Of a DNA stretch of 64,000 nucleotides, positions 9,070 to 17,969 are shown piece by piece. Every line of letters begins with the position of its first letter. Position 1 is the stretch's first letter. The notes below the pieces were generated by a model, which saw only the letters and a program-made list of their open reading frames with translations, ran no database searches and was not told the DNA's origin. The stretch spans positions 186,001 through 250,000 of the forward strand of contig VLTN01000004.1 of NCBI GenBank assembly GCA_008330645.1, in the 5' to 3' direction. Origin of the DNA: Cafeteria roenbergensis. Its lineage: Eukaryota > Sar > Bigyra > Bicosoecida > Cafeteriaceae. The position numbers and the translations under genes were made by a program.

Positions 9070-10511
9070 CTACGCCTTGAGCGCGTCGTAGGCGTCCCGC
9101 ACCTTGACGAACGCTGCCTGCTGTCCGGGGTTCTTGTCAGGATGCGTCTCTATGGAGCGCTTCAAGAAGGCGGTCCGGATCTCGCTCTGGGTGGCCCCTG
9201 GCTGTAAGCCCAGTACCCGGTAGTGCGCTGCGTTGTGCCACCTGCTCATCCACGACGAGGTGCTCGAAGCCTGCTGAAAGTCCCACCTCCACTCAAAGCT
9301 TGACTGCGCGCCCCAATGCTCAAACGCACGCGGTCCGAACCCACACCCGGCAAACACGTCCCCTACACGTGTGCCAGGGGACCGTGCGCAGCTCGGAACT
9401 CGCTCGCCAGCGGGGACATGTTGCAAGGCCACGAAGAGGACGGTGCCAAGGGCAATGGCTTGAGCCAGAGCGAGACCACAGCATCGACACCAGCCGTGCT
9501 TGGGGACTCCCAGGGGCCCCACTGTCTCGCCCGTTGGAGCCCGATGGCTTGCAGCGGTCGCCGCGACGGAGGCTGCTGCTGCCGTCAGCGCAAGAGTCCA
9601 CCCTGGGAGGACGTCGCCAACGGTTGCTGCCATCCCAAGCAGAGGCTTGCGGACCGGAGGAGCCGCAACCATGTCAGCAAGACCAACAAAAAAGCCCTCC
9701 AGCGCTGTCCTTAGCGGGGAGTGCTGCTGGTCTGCCTCTACATCCAAGCTCGCGCCCACTGCTGCGCCCACCGACCCAGCCATCAGGGTAAGCCAAAACG
9801 ATGTGCGCGAGCTTCCAAAAGAATGCGCAAGGTATGCTCCCAAAGCACCCAGAAGCGCGAGCAGCGACACGTGGACGACGGAGGAGTTGTCAAAGTTGAG
9901 CTGCAGGTCGCGCCCAAGCCGGGCCGCCACTGCTGACAAGAAGAACGAGCCCAGGAGCTTTGCTGGAGACCGCGCCGACCGCCACGGAGGCCGCGTCGGG
10001 ACCGGGGCAGCTGCGACCATCGGGAGGCAGAGAGGGCGGGGTGAGACGGGTGCAGCAAGCGAGGGCCGGCCTTCGACGGCGCACTGCCTGGACGGTCGCG
10101 GACCCAATCCCCCGAAGCCCTTGACAGCAAACCAGGCGGAGGGCATACACCCGTGTCCGCGCCCCGCAGCCCCCCTCGCGGTCGGGGCTCCTTCTTGGCC
10201 GAGCACAGCTCGCGTCGGGGCGGCTGGGCATGCAGTCCGCATCAAGCGCGGCCGGCCAGCCTCGCCTGCTCACCGCCGTCAAGGCCCTCGCGTGGTGCCA
10301 CAGGCGAGCCAGAGTTCGCTTCGTCTGTGTACGCTCCGAGGTGGAACGCGTCCGAGACCAGGCCCATGCCGCACAAGCCGCAGCTCAGCGACCACACCAG
10401 GCCCTGCGCGTCCCGCCCAAGGTAGTGGTGGTGGGCGCCGCAGCATCCACACGCACACATCCAGAGGTGAGCGCAGCACGCGCTGCGGGCTGCGCGCTCC
10501 CCAGCGCGCAT
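9070..10511 (-). CDS. DNAJC22: DNAJC22/Wurst-like membrane J-domain protein
   Basis: Two exons, 10511-10274 and 10010-9070, give 392 residues. The intron starts GTGAGC and ends in a pyrimidine tract plus GCAG; exon phase 1 joins exactly. Exon 1 carries a TM2-type segment, LWMCACGCCGAHHHYLGRDA, followed by GMGLVSDAFHLGAYTDEAN, the layout of the DNAJC22/Wurst N-terminus (..GLHHLYLGRD..). Exon 2 holds several hydrophobic segments, including GALGAYLAHSFGSSRTSFW. It ends in a C-terminal J domain (about residues 337-392) with HPDKN at about 369. TM2 plus membrane segments plus a C-terminal J domain is the diagnostic architecture. Family knowledge: Drosophila Wurst recruits Hsc70 in clathrin-mediated endocytosis. 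The exact start is uncertain; the ATG at 10511 gives a short lead before the first membrane helix. The gene diverges from the WW-domain gene. Confidence 0.85.
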
Positions 10512-10926
10512 GGGTCTCCCCTGGGCGCGCAGTGCACGGGCGCACGCCAATTGCAGAGGCGGCTGGCCAGGAGCTGGCCAGGCACTCGTTGCTGGCGCGC
10601 TGCTTGCCGCCTTGCGCTCGGCGCGCCGAGTCGCTCGGGTCACTCAGCGCCGTGTTCGCCGCCCCGTGTGCCCACAAGCGCAGGCGAGTCGCGGGGCTTG
10701 TCGGAGGGTCAGCAGGGTCGCCGGCCTTTGGCGGCTCGCGCAACCGAGCGGCAGCCTTGCTGCGAGCGACGAGCACTTGTCCTCTCCCGCGGCAACGGTG
10801 GCCGCAAGAGCAGCCAGGGCGAGAGGGAGTCCGGAGAGCCACTCTCCGCGAGTCATCTGCACGCCCCAGTTTCCGGCTGTCGACGGCGGGCACAGCAGCC
10901 CCGCGGCCCCAACCGAAGCGAACGCC
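10512..10926. promoter_or_regulatory. Divergent promoter region, DNAJC22-like / WW-domain gene
   Basis: 415 bp lie between the two outward-facing start codons. The plus-strand frame stays open through it, but I find no conserved protein there. It most likely holds both promoters and 5' UTRs. No TATA box was recognised. Confidence 0.4.
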
Positions 10927-13900
10927 ATGGCGTCAACAACAACGCCCGTCCACGACGAAGCCTTTGCGTGGAAGGCAGCGGCAGTCGTCTACAGCGCGCG
11001 GCCCAAAAAGTTTTGTCGCAACGTGCTTGCGTTCAACTGGCGGCCGCGGTCCCTCGAGATTCGGCGCGCGGAGACTGGCGCTGCGTGGCTCGTTTACGAC
11101 AAGGAGCAGCGCGGGCTCGACACCAACAGTGACGCGTGCCGGGTGGTAAGCGCCAAGGGGAGCCAGGCCTTCGTGTCACCCAGCGATGCGCACGTGGTGG
11201 TCTTGCAGCCGGAGGGAGCGGACCCTGGCGACGAGCTGAAGTTCAAGGCTCTGAGCAAAGCCGATGCGCTTCGCATGGTGTCGTTGCTGCAAGTCCCAGA
11301 TGAGCTCCCAGCTCTAAGCCTTGGCCAAAAGGCCGAGCCCGCGTCAGCAGTGGCCGCCCTTCCCTCTGGTGCGAGCCCAGGGCCTGCTGCTTCTCCAGCC
11401 GGGCCGCCTGGCGCCCTGCCGTCAGCCTCTCGGGTCAGGGCGTTGCCTCAAGCCAGCCCTCCCAGCCCGGCTTCTGCGCTGCCGCCCGAGGCGCCTTCTG
11501 TGGACGACGGGGGCGCGGCGCCGGTGTCGGCGCCAGTGCCCCCGCAGGACAGCGCTGAATCCGCGGTCGAGGCGCCGGCGAACGGGCCAACCTCCACGGA
11601 CGCAGGGCCAGCTGCCCCCCCCGCGACGACGACGACGGCGGCAACGACGGCGGCGGCGGCGGCGGCGGCGGCGACGTTGCCGACACCGCCGCTGCCGCCG
11701 TCTTCATCGTCTCCCCAGCGCTTGCCAGCTCCCGAGCAGGGATGGACGCCCATTGCGGCAAGCCCCGCCCCTTCCGCCGTCCCTGCGCCTGCGCCTGCCC
11801 CCAGCAGCGCCCAGAAAGCTGAGGCGCTGGCTTCCTCGGCTGCGCCCCACCCGCGGACCACCGAGGCGAGCTCTGCAGGCCCGCGCCGGCCTGTCCTGGC
11901 TGGCGACGACGAGCAGCCCGAAGACGCGGTCGCAGCGACCGTGCCGTCGCCAGCCCGGCCTGCGGCCGTGTTTGGTGCCCCGTCGCCGTTCCAGGTGACA
12001 GACGCTGCTCGAGCTAGCGCGGCCCGCATGGGTGGCGCGGCTGCAACACGGTCGCCTGGCGGCGCGGCCGAGCCAGGCACGGAGCTCGCTGCCGCTTCTC
12101 CTCACTGCTCAAGCCCCGAGCCTGCCGCGGCAGCTCCCGCCGCATCGTCATTGTCGGCTGCGCTTGGGCCTCGACCCGCCACTCCGCCCCCTCTGGCGGG
12201 CCAGCCTGACCGGGTTCGCGCCCACGCGAGCACCGCGGAGACCACGGCTGTTTCTCCGGCGGCTGCGGGCGCTGCTGCGACCGGGCGCAGCCGTGATCGC
12301 CGGGCGCGAGTGAGCATCAGCGCCGAGTCCATGCCCGGGCCGGGCGGGCAGCCCGGCTCCAGGCGGTCACGCTCCCCGAGTCGCCGCAGCGCGGCGGCTT
12401 CGCCCGCGGCGGAGGTGCTGTCCCAGCTGCCCATGCCGCCGGCTTGGGCCGCGAGGCGGCACGAGTCGCGCGCCGCAAGGCGGCGCAGTCCGGAGGCGAA
12501 GGCACGACCTTCGACGTCGAGGGTGCATTCCGCCCCGCCGACTCGCTCGGCCGTGTCGGACCTGCGGTCGGACTCGCACCCTCCGCGCCGCATCGCTTCG
12601 TGCTTCCGCGGCTGCCTGGGCGTCAGTGGCGCGGAGGCCTTGCAGCTCCGGGCAACTCCCGGCCTTCAGTCCAGGATCATCCCAGCGGCGCGCGAGCGGG
12701 CGGCCCTCTTTTCACGGTGCGAGGACCTCGAAGCCCGGTACCGCGCTGCCCATGCCCGGGCGAAGCTGTGCGCGGCAGAAGGCCGCTCGATGGACACAGA
12801 GGCGGCGGCCATCAACGAGAGCGCTGCCGCGTTCGACGACCTGTCGGCCGGCAGCGCCGCGCTCACCATGGCCAGGAACGACGAGCAGGCGCGCGCCCAA
12901 GAGCAGGCAGCGTCGGGGGCAGGCGCAGGCGGCAGTGGCACGGCGGAGGCGCGGGGCGAAAGCAGCGGCCACGACCGCGCAGAGGAGGCGGGGCGAGGGG
13001 CGGGCGACGAGGGGCGGGCAGGGGCGAGCCAGCTGCCTCCCTCCGCCAGCCAAGCCAAGGAGGTTCCGAGGGAGGGACGACGGGTCGCTGAGCCAACGCT
13101 GCTGGTGGCGTACGTCCTGGAGGAGGAGGCCTGGGCTTTTTGCGGGCTCGAGTGGACGAGGATGCCGGTGTGGCTGGGGCCCTCTGACAAGGCCCCGACG
13201 CTGCTGAAGCAGGCGCAGCAGCGCTCCCGTGGAGGCAGCTTTGCGTCGTCGCTGCGTGGCGAGGAGGAGGACGACGGTGCCAGCTACGCAGCCTCGCATG
13301 CCTCCGAGGACGTGTCGGCGTGGCACGCTGCCACCGCCCCCCGCCACGAGCGCGACGCCGCCAAAGCGGCTCTTGAAAAGGCCAAGGCGGAGGAGGCTGC
13401 AATGCGCCTCACCTCCGCCGACGCCCTCACGGCGAGGGCAATGAGCTTCCTGGGGCGGCCCTCGGCCGACGGGGCTGCCCCATCGCCGCCTTGGCGGTCG
13501 CCCGAGGCAGAGGCGAAGCGGAAGCGTCAGCGCGCGCTCATCCGCCGGCTCGCCGTGCCGGCCAAACCGCCGCCGGCCACTTCGGACGAGGACACGGATG
13601 GGGCCCCAGCCGCCAGCGCGGCGTCGGCGTCGCCCGGCCGGCCACCGACGTCGCCGCCATGGCGTCTGGCCAAGCGCGTTCCCAGCATGGGCGCCAGCGA
13701 GCACAGCCAGTGGCGAGAGAGGCGCGTGCAGGCCCGAGCCGAGGCTGCGGCCCTCCGCGGCCGCATCGCCAAGCCGCCGCGCTCTCCCGCGCCGGGCGCC
13801 CAGGCGGCTCAGGCCGAGCACCAGGCGGCGGCCTCTCCCGACGCACCGGCGCTGGAGGACGAGGAGCGCCTCCGCACCCTCCATCGCGCTCAGGTCCCGG

Positions 13901-16900
13901 TCCGCAGCCAGTCGTGGGCCCGCTCCCGGGGCCGCGACAAGCAGAGCGAGGCGGCGCGGGTCCGGGAGCGCGAGGACGCCCTGTGCCCGTTCAAGCCGCA
14001 GACGCTGTGCTCGGCGTCGGAGTCCGCCCAGCGGTGGGAGATGGCGCGGAAGCAGTCGGAGCGCGTGCTGAAGCAGCAGCAGCTCGCGGCGGAGGAAGTG
14101 GACGCCGGCGGCGGCGAAGGAGAGCCAGCCGGCTCCGCCGCGGACGGCATGAGCACAATCGACGAGGCCGACGAGGGAGGGCTTCTGGCTGTGACGGAGT
14201 CGAACATCGACGCTGCGCTTGCAGCCCAGTCGCCGCGCAAGCCCGCTGCCGGGGCCTCTGCCACGGCTGCAGCAGCGTCCACGGCGGGCCTTACGAGAAA
14301 GCAGAGCCTCCACGTGCGGCAGGGGAGGTCGCTGCAGAAATTTGCGCTCCGGTGGCGGGAGGCGCGTGAGCAGCGGCGCAAGGAGAAGGAGCTCGCGGCC
14401 AAGGCGTCGGAGGACGAGCGCGCCAAGATGGCCCGGGCAGAGGCGAAGAAGAAGGTTAGGAACGCCAAAGCGGTGCCCGCCGGCATGCGATGGGACGAGC
14501 GCCTGGCCCTCGACGCGGCAAGGAGGCAGCTCCAGGCAGCCGCAGCGCGCGCTGCCGAGATCGAGGCATTCGGCACAGGGGAGACTGTCGTCGTCCCAGG
14601 CACGGCGTGGGTGCTGCCTGGGGCCGGAGCAGCTGCAGCTGGTGGTGGTGAGCCGACGGCTGGGCTGGGCTCCGAGGCTCGGTCCCCGCTGCTGGGAGAG
14701 GCTGCCGCTGGAAGAGCTCGACGCCACAGCAGTGGTCGCGGCGGCGGCAGCGGCGGCCACGGCGACGACGAGGACGACGAGTGGGGGTCGGGGAGTGAGC
14801 CCGAGGGGGAGAGCCATGGGGAGCGCGCCAAGCTGGTCTCCGCGCCCTCGCCAGACTTGTCGGTGGCTGCCAGCGAGAAGCCTGGCTCCGCTTCCCAGGC
14901 TGGCGCCGGCCATGCCGGCGCTGCCCCAGCCGCTTCCAGTGAGCCTGGTGCCCCGGTGGTGGCCCCAGCCCCGGGGGTGGGTGCAGCGACGCGGGCCGGC
15001 GCCAACGCTGCCAAAGACATCCATGCGCTGCTGAGCCGCGCAACGGCGAAGCTGAGCGGCACGGCTGCGGCTCCTCAGACGTCAGCCCTAGTCGCCGAGG
15101 CCCAGCGGCGGGAGGCGGAGGAGGCCCGTCGGAAGCAGACGCGCAAGTTCTTCAAGCTGCACAGGCTGGAGGAACGGGGCCGCGTCAAGGAAGCCATCCG
15201 GCGGGCGCACGAGGGCGTCGAGTCGGTCCGGGAGAGGCAGATGCGTGAGCTGAGGGAGGCGGAGGCAGTGACGCCGCCGCCGCCTCGCCAGGAGCCGGAG
15301 GCGCTCAAGGAGTGGCGGCTGCATGCTGCGGATTCGCCCCGGCACGTGCTCGTCAAGGGATCCGGGTCGGGCGGCTTCCCGACGTCCATGGCTCGTGACG
15401 GTTACAAGTCGCGCAAGCTCGCCCAGCTGGAGCAGGAGCGGCACGAGCGCCAGGCGTCTCTGTCTCCCGAGGCTGCAAAGCGGGCCGCCCGAGCCGGACG
15501 AGCCGCAGCAAAGGCCACGGTGGAGCGCATGCGACTGGGCAACGAGAAGCGGTGGTCGCAAGGCGGGTTCACCGGGGTGCTCGCGCCCAAGTCGACATGG
15601 GAGGAGATGCCCGCCGGCCCGCCCGGCAAGGCCAGCGCGGAGGGAGACGCGTCAGAGGACCCGGGGGAGCGCGTTGCCGCGCCGGCCCTGCCGCTTTCGC
15701 GACTGCGCATGCGCGCAGACCAGTGGACGCGAGAGCGCGACGAGCGCGAGGCCAGGCTTCAGGAGCGGAGGGAGGAGGAGGCGGCCAAGGCGCTGTCCTC
15801 GCCAGTCCTCGTCGGCATGCCCGAGGGGACAGTCGTAGCGGCGCGCGTGGACACGACGGCGCCGCTCTCGGCCTCCCAGCGGCGCCCGAGCCGCGCCTCT
15901 GCTGCGGGAACCTACAGCAGCAGCAGGAGAGGCGGCGGCCCGGCCCGGCGCGGGTCCCAGGAGCAGCGTCGTGCCGACGGGCGTGGGCCTGCTGAGCACT
16001 CGGAGGGCGGCCACGGCGACGACAGCGAGTGGGACAGTGACGGCGCGAGCCTAGGGCTTGGCAAGGCTCTGGCCGAGACGTCGGCGTCGCAGCAGGCGGG
16101 CAGCCCGGCTGGTGAGGACGCACCCGCGGCAGCGAGCCTCGGCTCACAGGGGACAGACGCCATGTCCACGGGGCCCTCGCTTGCCCTCCCAGCGGGGTGG
16201 GAGCTCGTCTTCGATGCGCGCAAGCGGCCTTGCTACGTCAACCGGAAGGAGGGCCTGTCCCAGACCGAGCCGCCCACGCACGCCGGGGAGAGGCGGCGCA
16301 AGCGCGCGGCCGCCGCCGGAAGATCTCGCTCTCGGGGACCTGCTGCGGCTGACTCTGCGAGCTCGCCGCCGGAGCGTTCGTCCGGGCGGCGCGACCACTC
16401 CAGCGGCTCTCCCGCCCGCTCACGGCCCGGACGCCCGAGCTCTCCAGTTCGCCGAGCGTTCTTTGGCAAGTCGGGTGTGGCTCCAGGCTCGCTGGAGGCC
16501 GCCCAGGCGCTGGCTGCAGCGCACGCCGAGCGAATGCGGCAGGCAAGAGAGGCCAAGGCGGCGGCGTGGATGGCGGCGGCAGGGTCCACTGCGGCCCAGC
16601 CCAAGCCCGGCGCCAGCGAGGCGATCTCTGCCGGCGCGGGCGGGCCGGCAAACTTCTCCTCGGCGGTCGAGCGCGCGGTGCGGGGACGGGCGGAGGCGTG
16701 GCGCCGGCGGGCCGCCAAGGCAACGGCGACCTTCCAGCGGGGTGTGGTCGTGCCGCGGCCGGATTCAGACGTGGTCGCGTCGCTTCGCGCTGATGGCGTC
16801 GACGTGGACTCGCTCGTTGCTCAGGTGGAGGAGATGCTTGCCAAGGCCACCGACGACCCCGACGGTCAAGGAGTGGTCGACTCCAGCACTGCCGCCACCC

Positions 16901-17766
16901 GCAGTGCTCGGGCAGCTGCAAAGTCGCCCCGTCGCAGGCCAGGGGCGGCCGAGCGGCTCCGCGAAGCCACGCGGGCCATGCACGCGGCCGCATCAACGGG
17001 AAGCCCGTTTGGCCGCACCAGCGCCGCACCTGGCAACGATTCGGGATCCTTCTCGCTCGAGGAGCTGATGGGCCGACGGGCGAGCCCTCAGGCGGTGTCC
17101 GTGTCGCCAGGCCGGACCCCTCCGCAAGTGTCGTCGGCCTTCGGCCGCACCTTGCCGCCCAAGGCAAGCGACGCGCGCGTCGATGCGTCGTCGCCTGGCA
17201 AGTACGACTCCCCGTCAGTTGCCAGGGGCCGGTCTGGCTCGCCGAGCGCGCTTCGGCCCAATGCGGCCTCGGTCGCCGCCCGGGACCGCGAGGCCGATTC
17301 GCCTGCCTCGCTTGCACGCGCGCTCTTGGGCCAGTTTCGGTCGACGTCAAGCCGCCAGTCGCCGTCGAGAACGCGCAGCAGAGGCGCGGTGCCAGCCAGA
17401 GCTGACTCAGCCGCACCCGCTCCCGCAGGAGCAGGAAGCTCGCCGCTCGGGCACGAGGGCGGGTCAGGCGCCCGCCCCAGGCAAGCCGGCCCGCAGAGCA
17501 AGGGGGGCGCTTCAGCTGGGGCGCGCGCCGACCGCGCCGGCGCGCCCGACCTCCTTAGTCTGGCCGAGCTGGGCGAGGAGGCGGACGCTGGCGGCGGCAC
17601 GCTCGAGGGCGCAGCGACGCAGGCGCAGGAGCCGGACTCCAAGAACGCCGCAGCGCCGCTTGCCCCCGACCCCGAGCACCTCGAGGGGACGAGCAACGAT
17701 GCCATGTGGCTCCAGTTGCTCGACGGCGAGGATTCCGACGACAACGGCGGCAGCGGCGCCTGGTAG
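10927..17766 (+). CDS. Giant disordered WW-domain protein, ciliary/scaffold type
   Basis: The frame from the ATG at 10927 encodes 2279 residues. Residues 1-125 (AFAWKAAAVVYSARPKKFCR.., HVVVLQPEGADPGDELKFKA) look like a small folded domain of PH-like length. Long Ala/Pro/Ser-rich disordered stretches follow, with polyalanine near 11650, then charged helical segments and many Arg/Glu coiled-coil heptads. A WW domain lies at about 1754-1790 (LPAGWELVFDARKRPCYVNR..EPP), with the first Trp and final Pro in place but Tyr instead of the second Trp. ALCPFKPQTL at about 1019 resembles the PF.P motifs common in flagellate scaffold proteins. No enzyme domain was seen. The frame continues open upstream, but the ATG at 10927 starts the first structured segment and has a good context. 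An intron inside so long a frame cannot be excluded. Confidence 0.7.
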   Translation: MASTTTPVHDEAFAWKAAAVVYSARPKKFCRNVLAFNWRPRSLEIRRAETGAAWLVYDKEQRGLDTNSDACRVVSAKGSQAFVSPSDAHVVVLQPEGADPGDELKFKALSKADALRMVSLLQVPDELPALSLGQKAEPASAVAALPSGASPGPAASPAGPPGALPSASRVRALPQASPPSPASALPPEAPSVDDGGAAPVSAPVPPQDSAESAVEAPANGPTSTDAGPAAPPATTTTAATTAAAAAAAATLPTPPLPPSSSSPQRLPAPEQGWTPIAASPAPSAVPAPAPAPSSAQKAEALASSAAPHPRTTEASSAGPRRPVLAGDDEQPEDAVAATVPSPARPAAVFGAPSPFQVTDAARASAARMGGAAATRSPGGAAEPGTELAAASPHCSSPEPAAAAPAASSLSAALGPRPATPPPLAGQPDRVRAHASTAETTAVSPAAAGAAATGRSRDRRARVSISAESMPGPGGQPGSRRSRSPSRRSAAASPAAEVLSQLPMPPAWAARRHESRAARRRSPEAKARPSTSRVHSAPPTRSAVSDLRSDSHPPRRIASCFRGCLGVSGAEALQLRATPGLQSRIIPAARERAALFSRCEDLEARYRAAHARAKLCAAEGRSMDTEAAAINESAAAFDDLSAGSAALTMARNDEQARAQEQAASGAGAGGSGTAEARGESSGHDRAEEAGRGAGDEGRAGASQLPPSASQAKEVPREGRRVAEPTLLVAYVLEEEAWAFCGLEWTRMPVWLGPSDKAPTLLKQAQQRSRGGSFASSLRGEEEDDGASYAASHASEDVSAWHAATAPRHERDAAKAALEKAKAEEAAMRLTSADALTARAMSFLGRPSADGAAPSPPWRSPEAEAKRKRQRALIRRLAVPAKPPPATSDEDTDGAPAASAASASPGRPPTSPPWRLAKRVPSMGASEHSQWRERRVQARAEAAALRGRIAKPPRSPAPGAQAAQAEHQAAASPDAPALEDEERLRTLHRAQVPVRSQSWARSRGRDKQSEAARVREREDALCPFKPQTLCSASESAQRWEMARKQSERVLKQQQLAAEEVDAGGGEGEPAGSAADGMSTIDEADEGGLLAVTESNIDAALAAQSPRKPAAGASATAAAASTAGLTRKQSLHVRQGRSLQKFALRWREAREQRRKEKELAAKASEDERAKMARAEAKKKVRNAKAVPAGMRWDERLALDAARRQLQAAAARAAEIEAFGTGETVVVPGTAWVLPGAGAAAAGGGEPTAGLGSEARSPLLGEAAAGRARRHSSGRGGGSGGHGDDEDDEWGSGSEPEGESHGERAKLVSAPSPDLSVAASEKPGSASQAGAGHAGAAPAASSEPGAPVVAPAPGVGAATRAGANAAKDIHALLSRATAKLSGTAAAPQTSALVAEAQRREAEEARRKQTRKFFKLHRLEERGRVKEAIRRAHEGVESVRERQMRELREAEAVTPPPPRQEPEALKEWRLHAADSPRHVLVKGSGSGGFPTSMARDGYKSRKLAQLEQERHERQASLSPEAAKRAARAGRAAAKATVERMRLGNEKRWSQGGFTGVLAPKSTWEEMPAGPPGKASAEGDASEDPGERVAAPALPLSRLRMRADQWTRERDEREARLQERREEEAAKALSSPVLVGMPEGTVVAARVDTTAPLSASQRRPSRASAAGTYSSSRRGGGPARRGSQEQRRADGRGPAEHSEGGHGDDSEWDSDGASLGLGKALAETSASQQAGSPAGEDAPAAASLGSQGTDAMSTGPSLALPAGWELVFDARKRPCYVNRKEGLSQTEPPTHAGERRRKRAAAAGRSRSRGPAAADSASSPPERSSGRRDHSSGSPARSRPGRPSSPVRRAFFGKSGVAPGSLEAAQALAAAHAERMRQAREAKAAAWMAAAGSTAAQPKPGASEAISAGAGGPANFSSAVERAVRGRAEAWRRRAAKATATFQRGVVVPRPDSDVVASLRADGVDVDSLVAQVEEMLAKATDDPDGQGVVDSSTAATRSARAAAKSPRRRPGAAERLREATRAMHAAASTGSPFGRTSAAPGNDSGSFSLEELMGRRASPQAVSVSPGRTPPQVSSAFGRTLPPKASDARVDASSPGKYDSPSVARGRSGSPSALRPNAASVAARDREADSPASLARALLGQFRSTSSRQSPSRTRSRGAVPARADSAAPAPAGAGSSPLGHEGGSGARPRQAGPQSKGGASAGARADRAGAPDLLSLAELGEEADAGGGTLEGAATQAQEPDSKNAAAPLAPDPEHLEGTSNDAMWLQLLDGEDSDDNGGSGAW

Positions 17767-17969
17767 GAGGGCGGCCTTGCTGCGCTCGGCACGCCCCGAC
17801 CGGGCGAGTGTGTGCGTGCGCGTGGGTGAGTGTGCATGTCACGGTTCTACGTGTTCCGAAGCGTTCAGGCTTGGATTGTGCAGCACGCCGACGCGCCGCA
17901 ACCCCGGCGGCCACGTTGCGTGGCACGCTCCTCTCACACTCCAAAAAAGTCTTGGCGGCTGGCGGCGAG
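17767..17969. other. Convergent 3' spacer
   Basis: 203 bp between the stop codons of the WW-domain gene and the kinase gene. It should hold both 3' UTRs; there is a GTGTGTGCGTGCGCGTG-type simple stretch near 17808. Nothing else seen. Confidence 0.5.

Noticed and set aside
10510-10926. N-terminal extension of the WW-domain protein
   Set aside because: The frame is open only because of GC bias and the codons give no conserved content. It overlaps the divergent promoter space.
12712-15024. 770-codon minus-strand open frame opposite the WW-domain gene
   Set aside because: Antisense shadow of a GC3-biased gene: Arg/Leu/Gly-rich with no domain.
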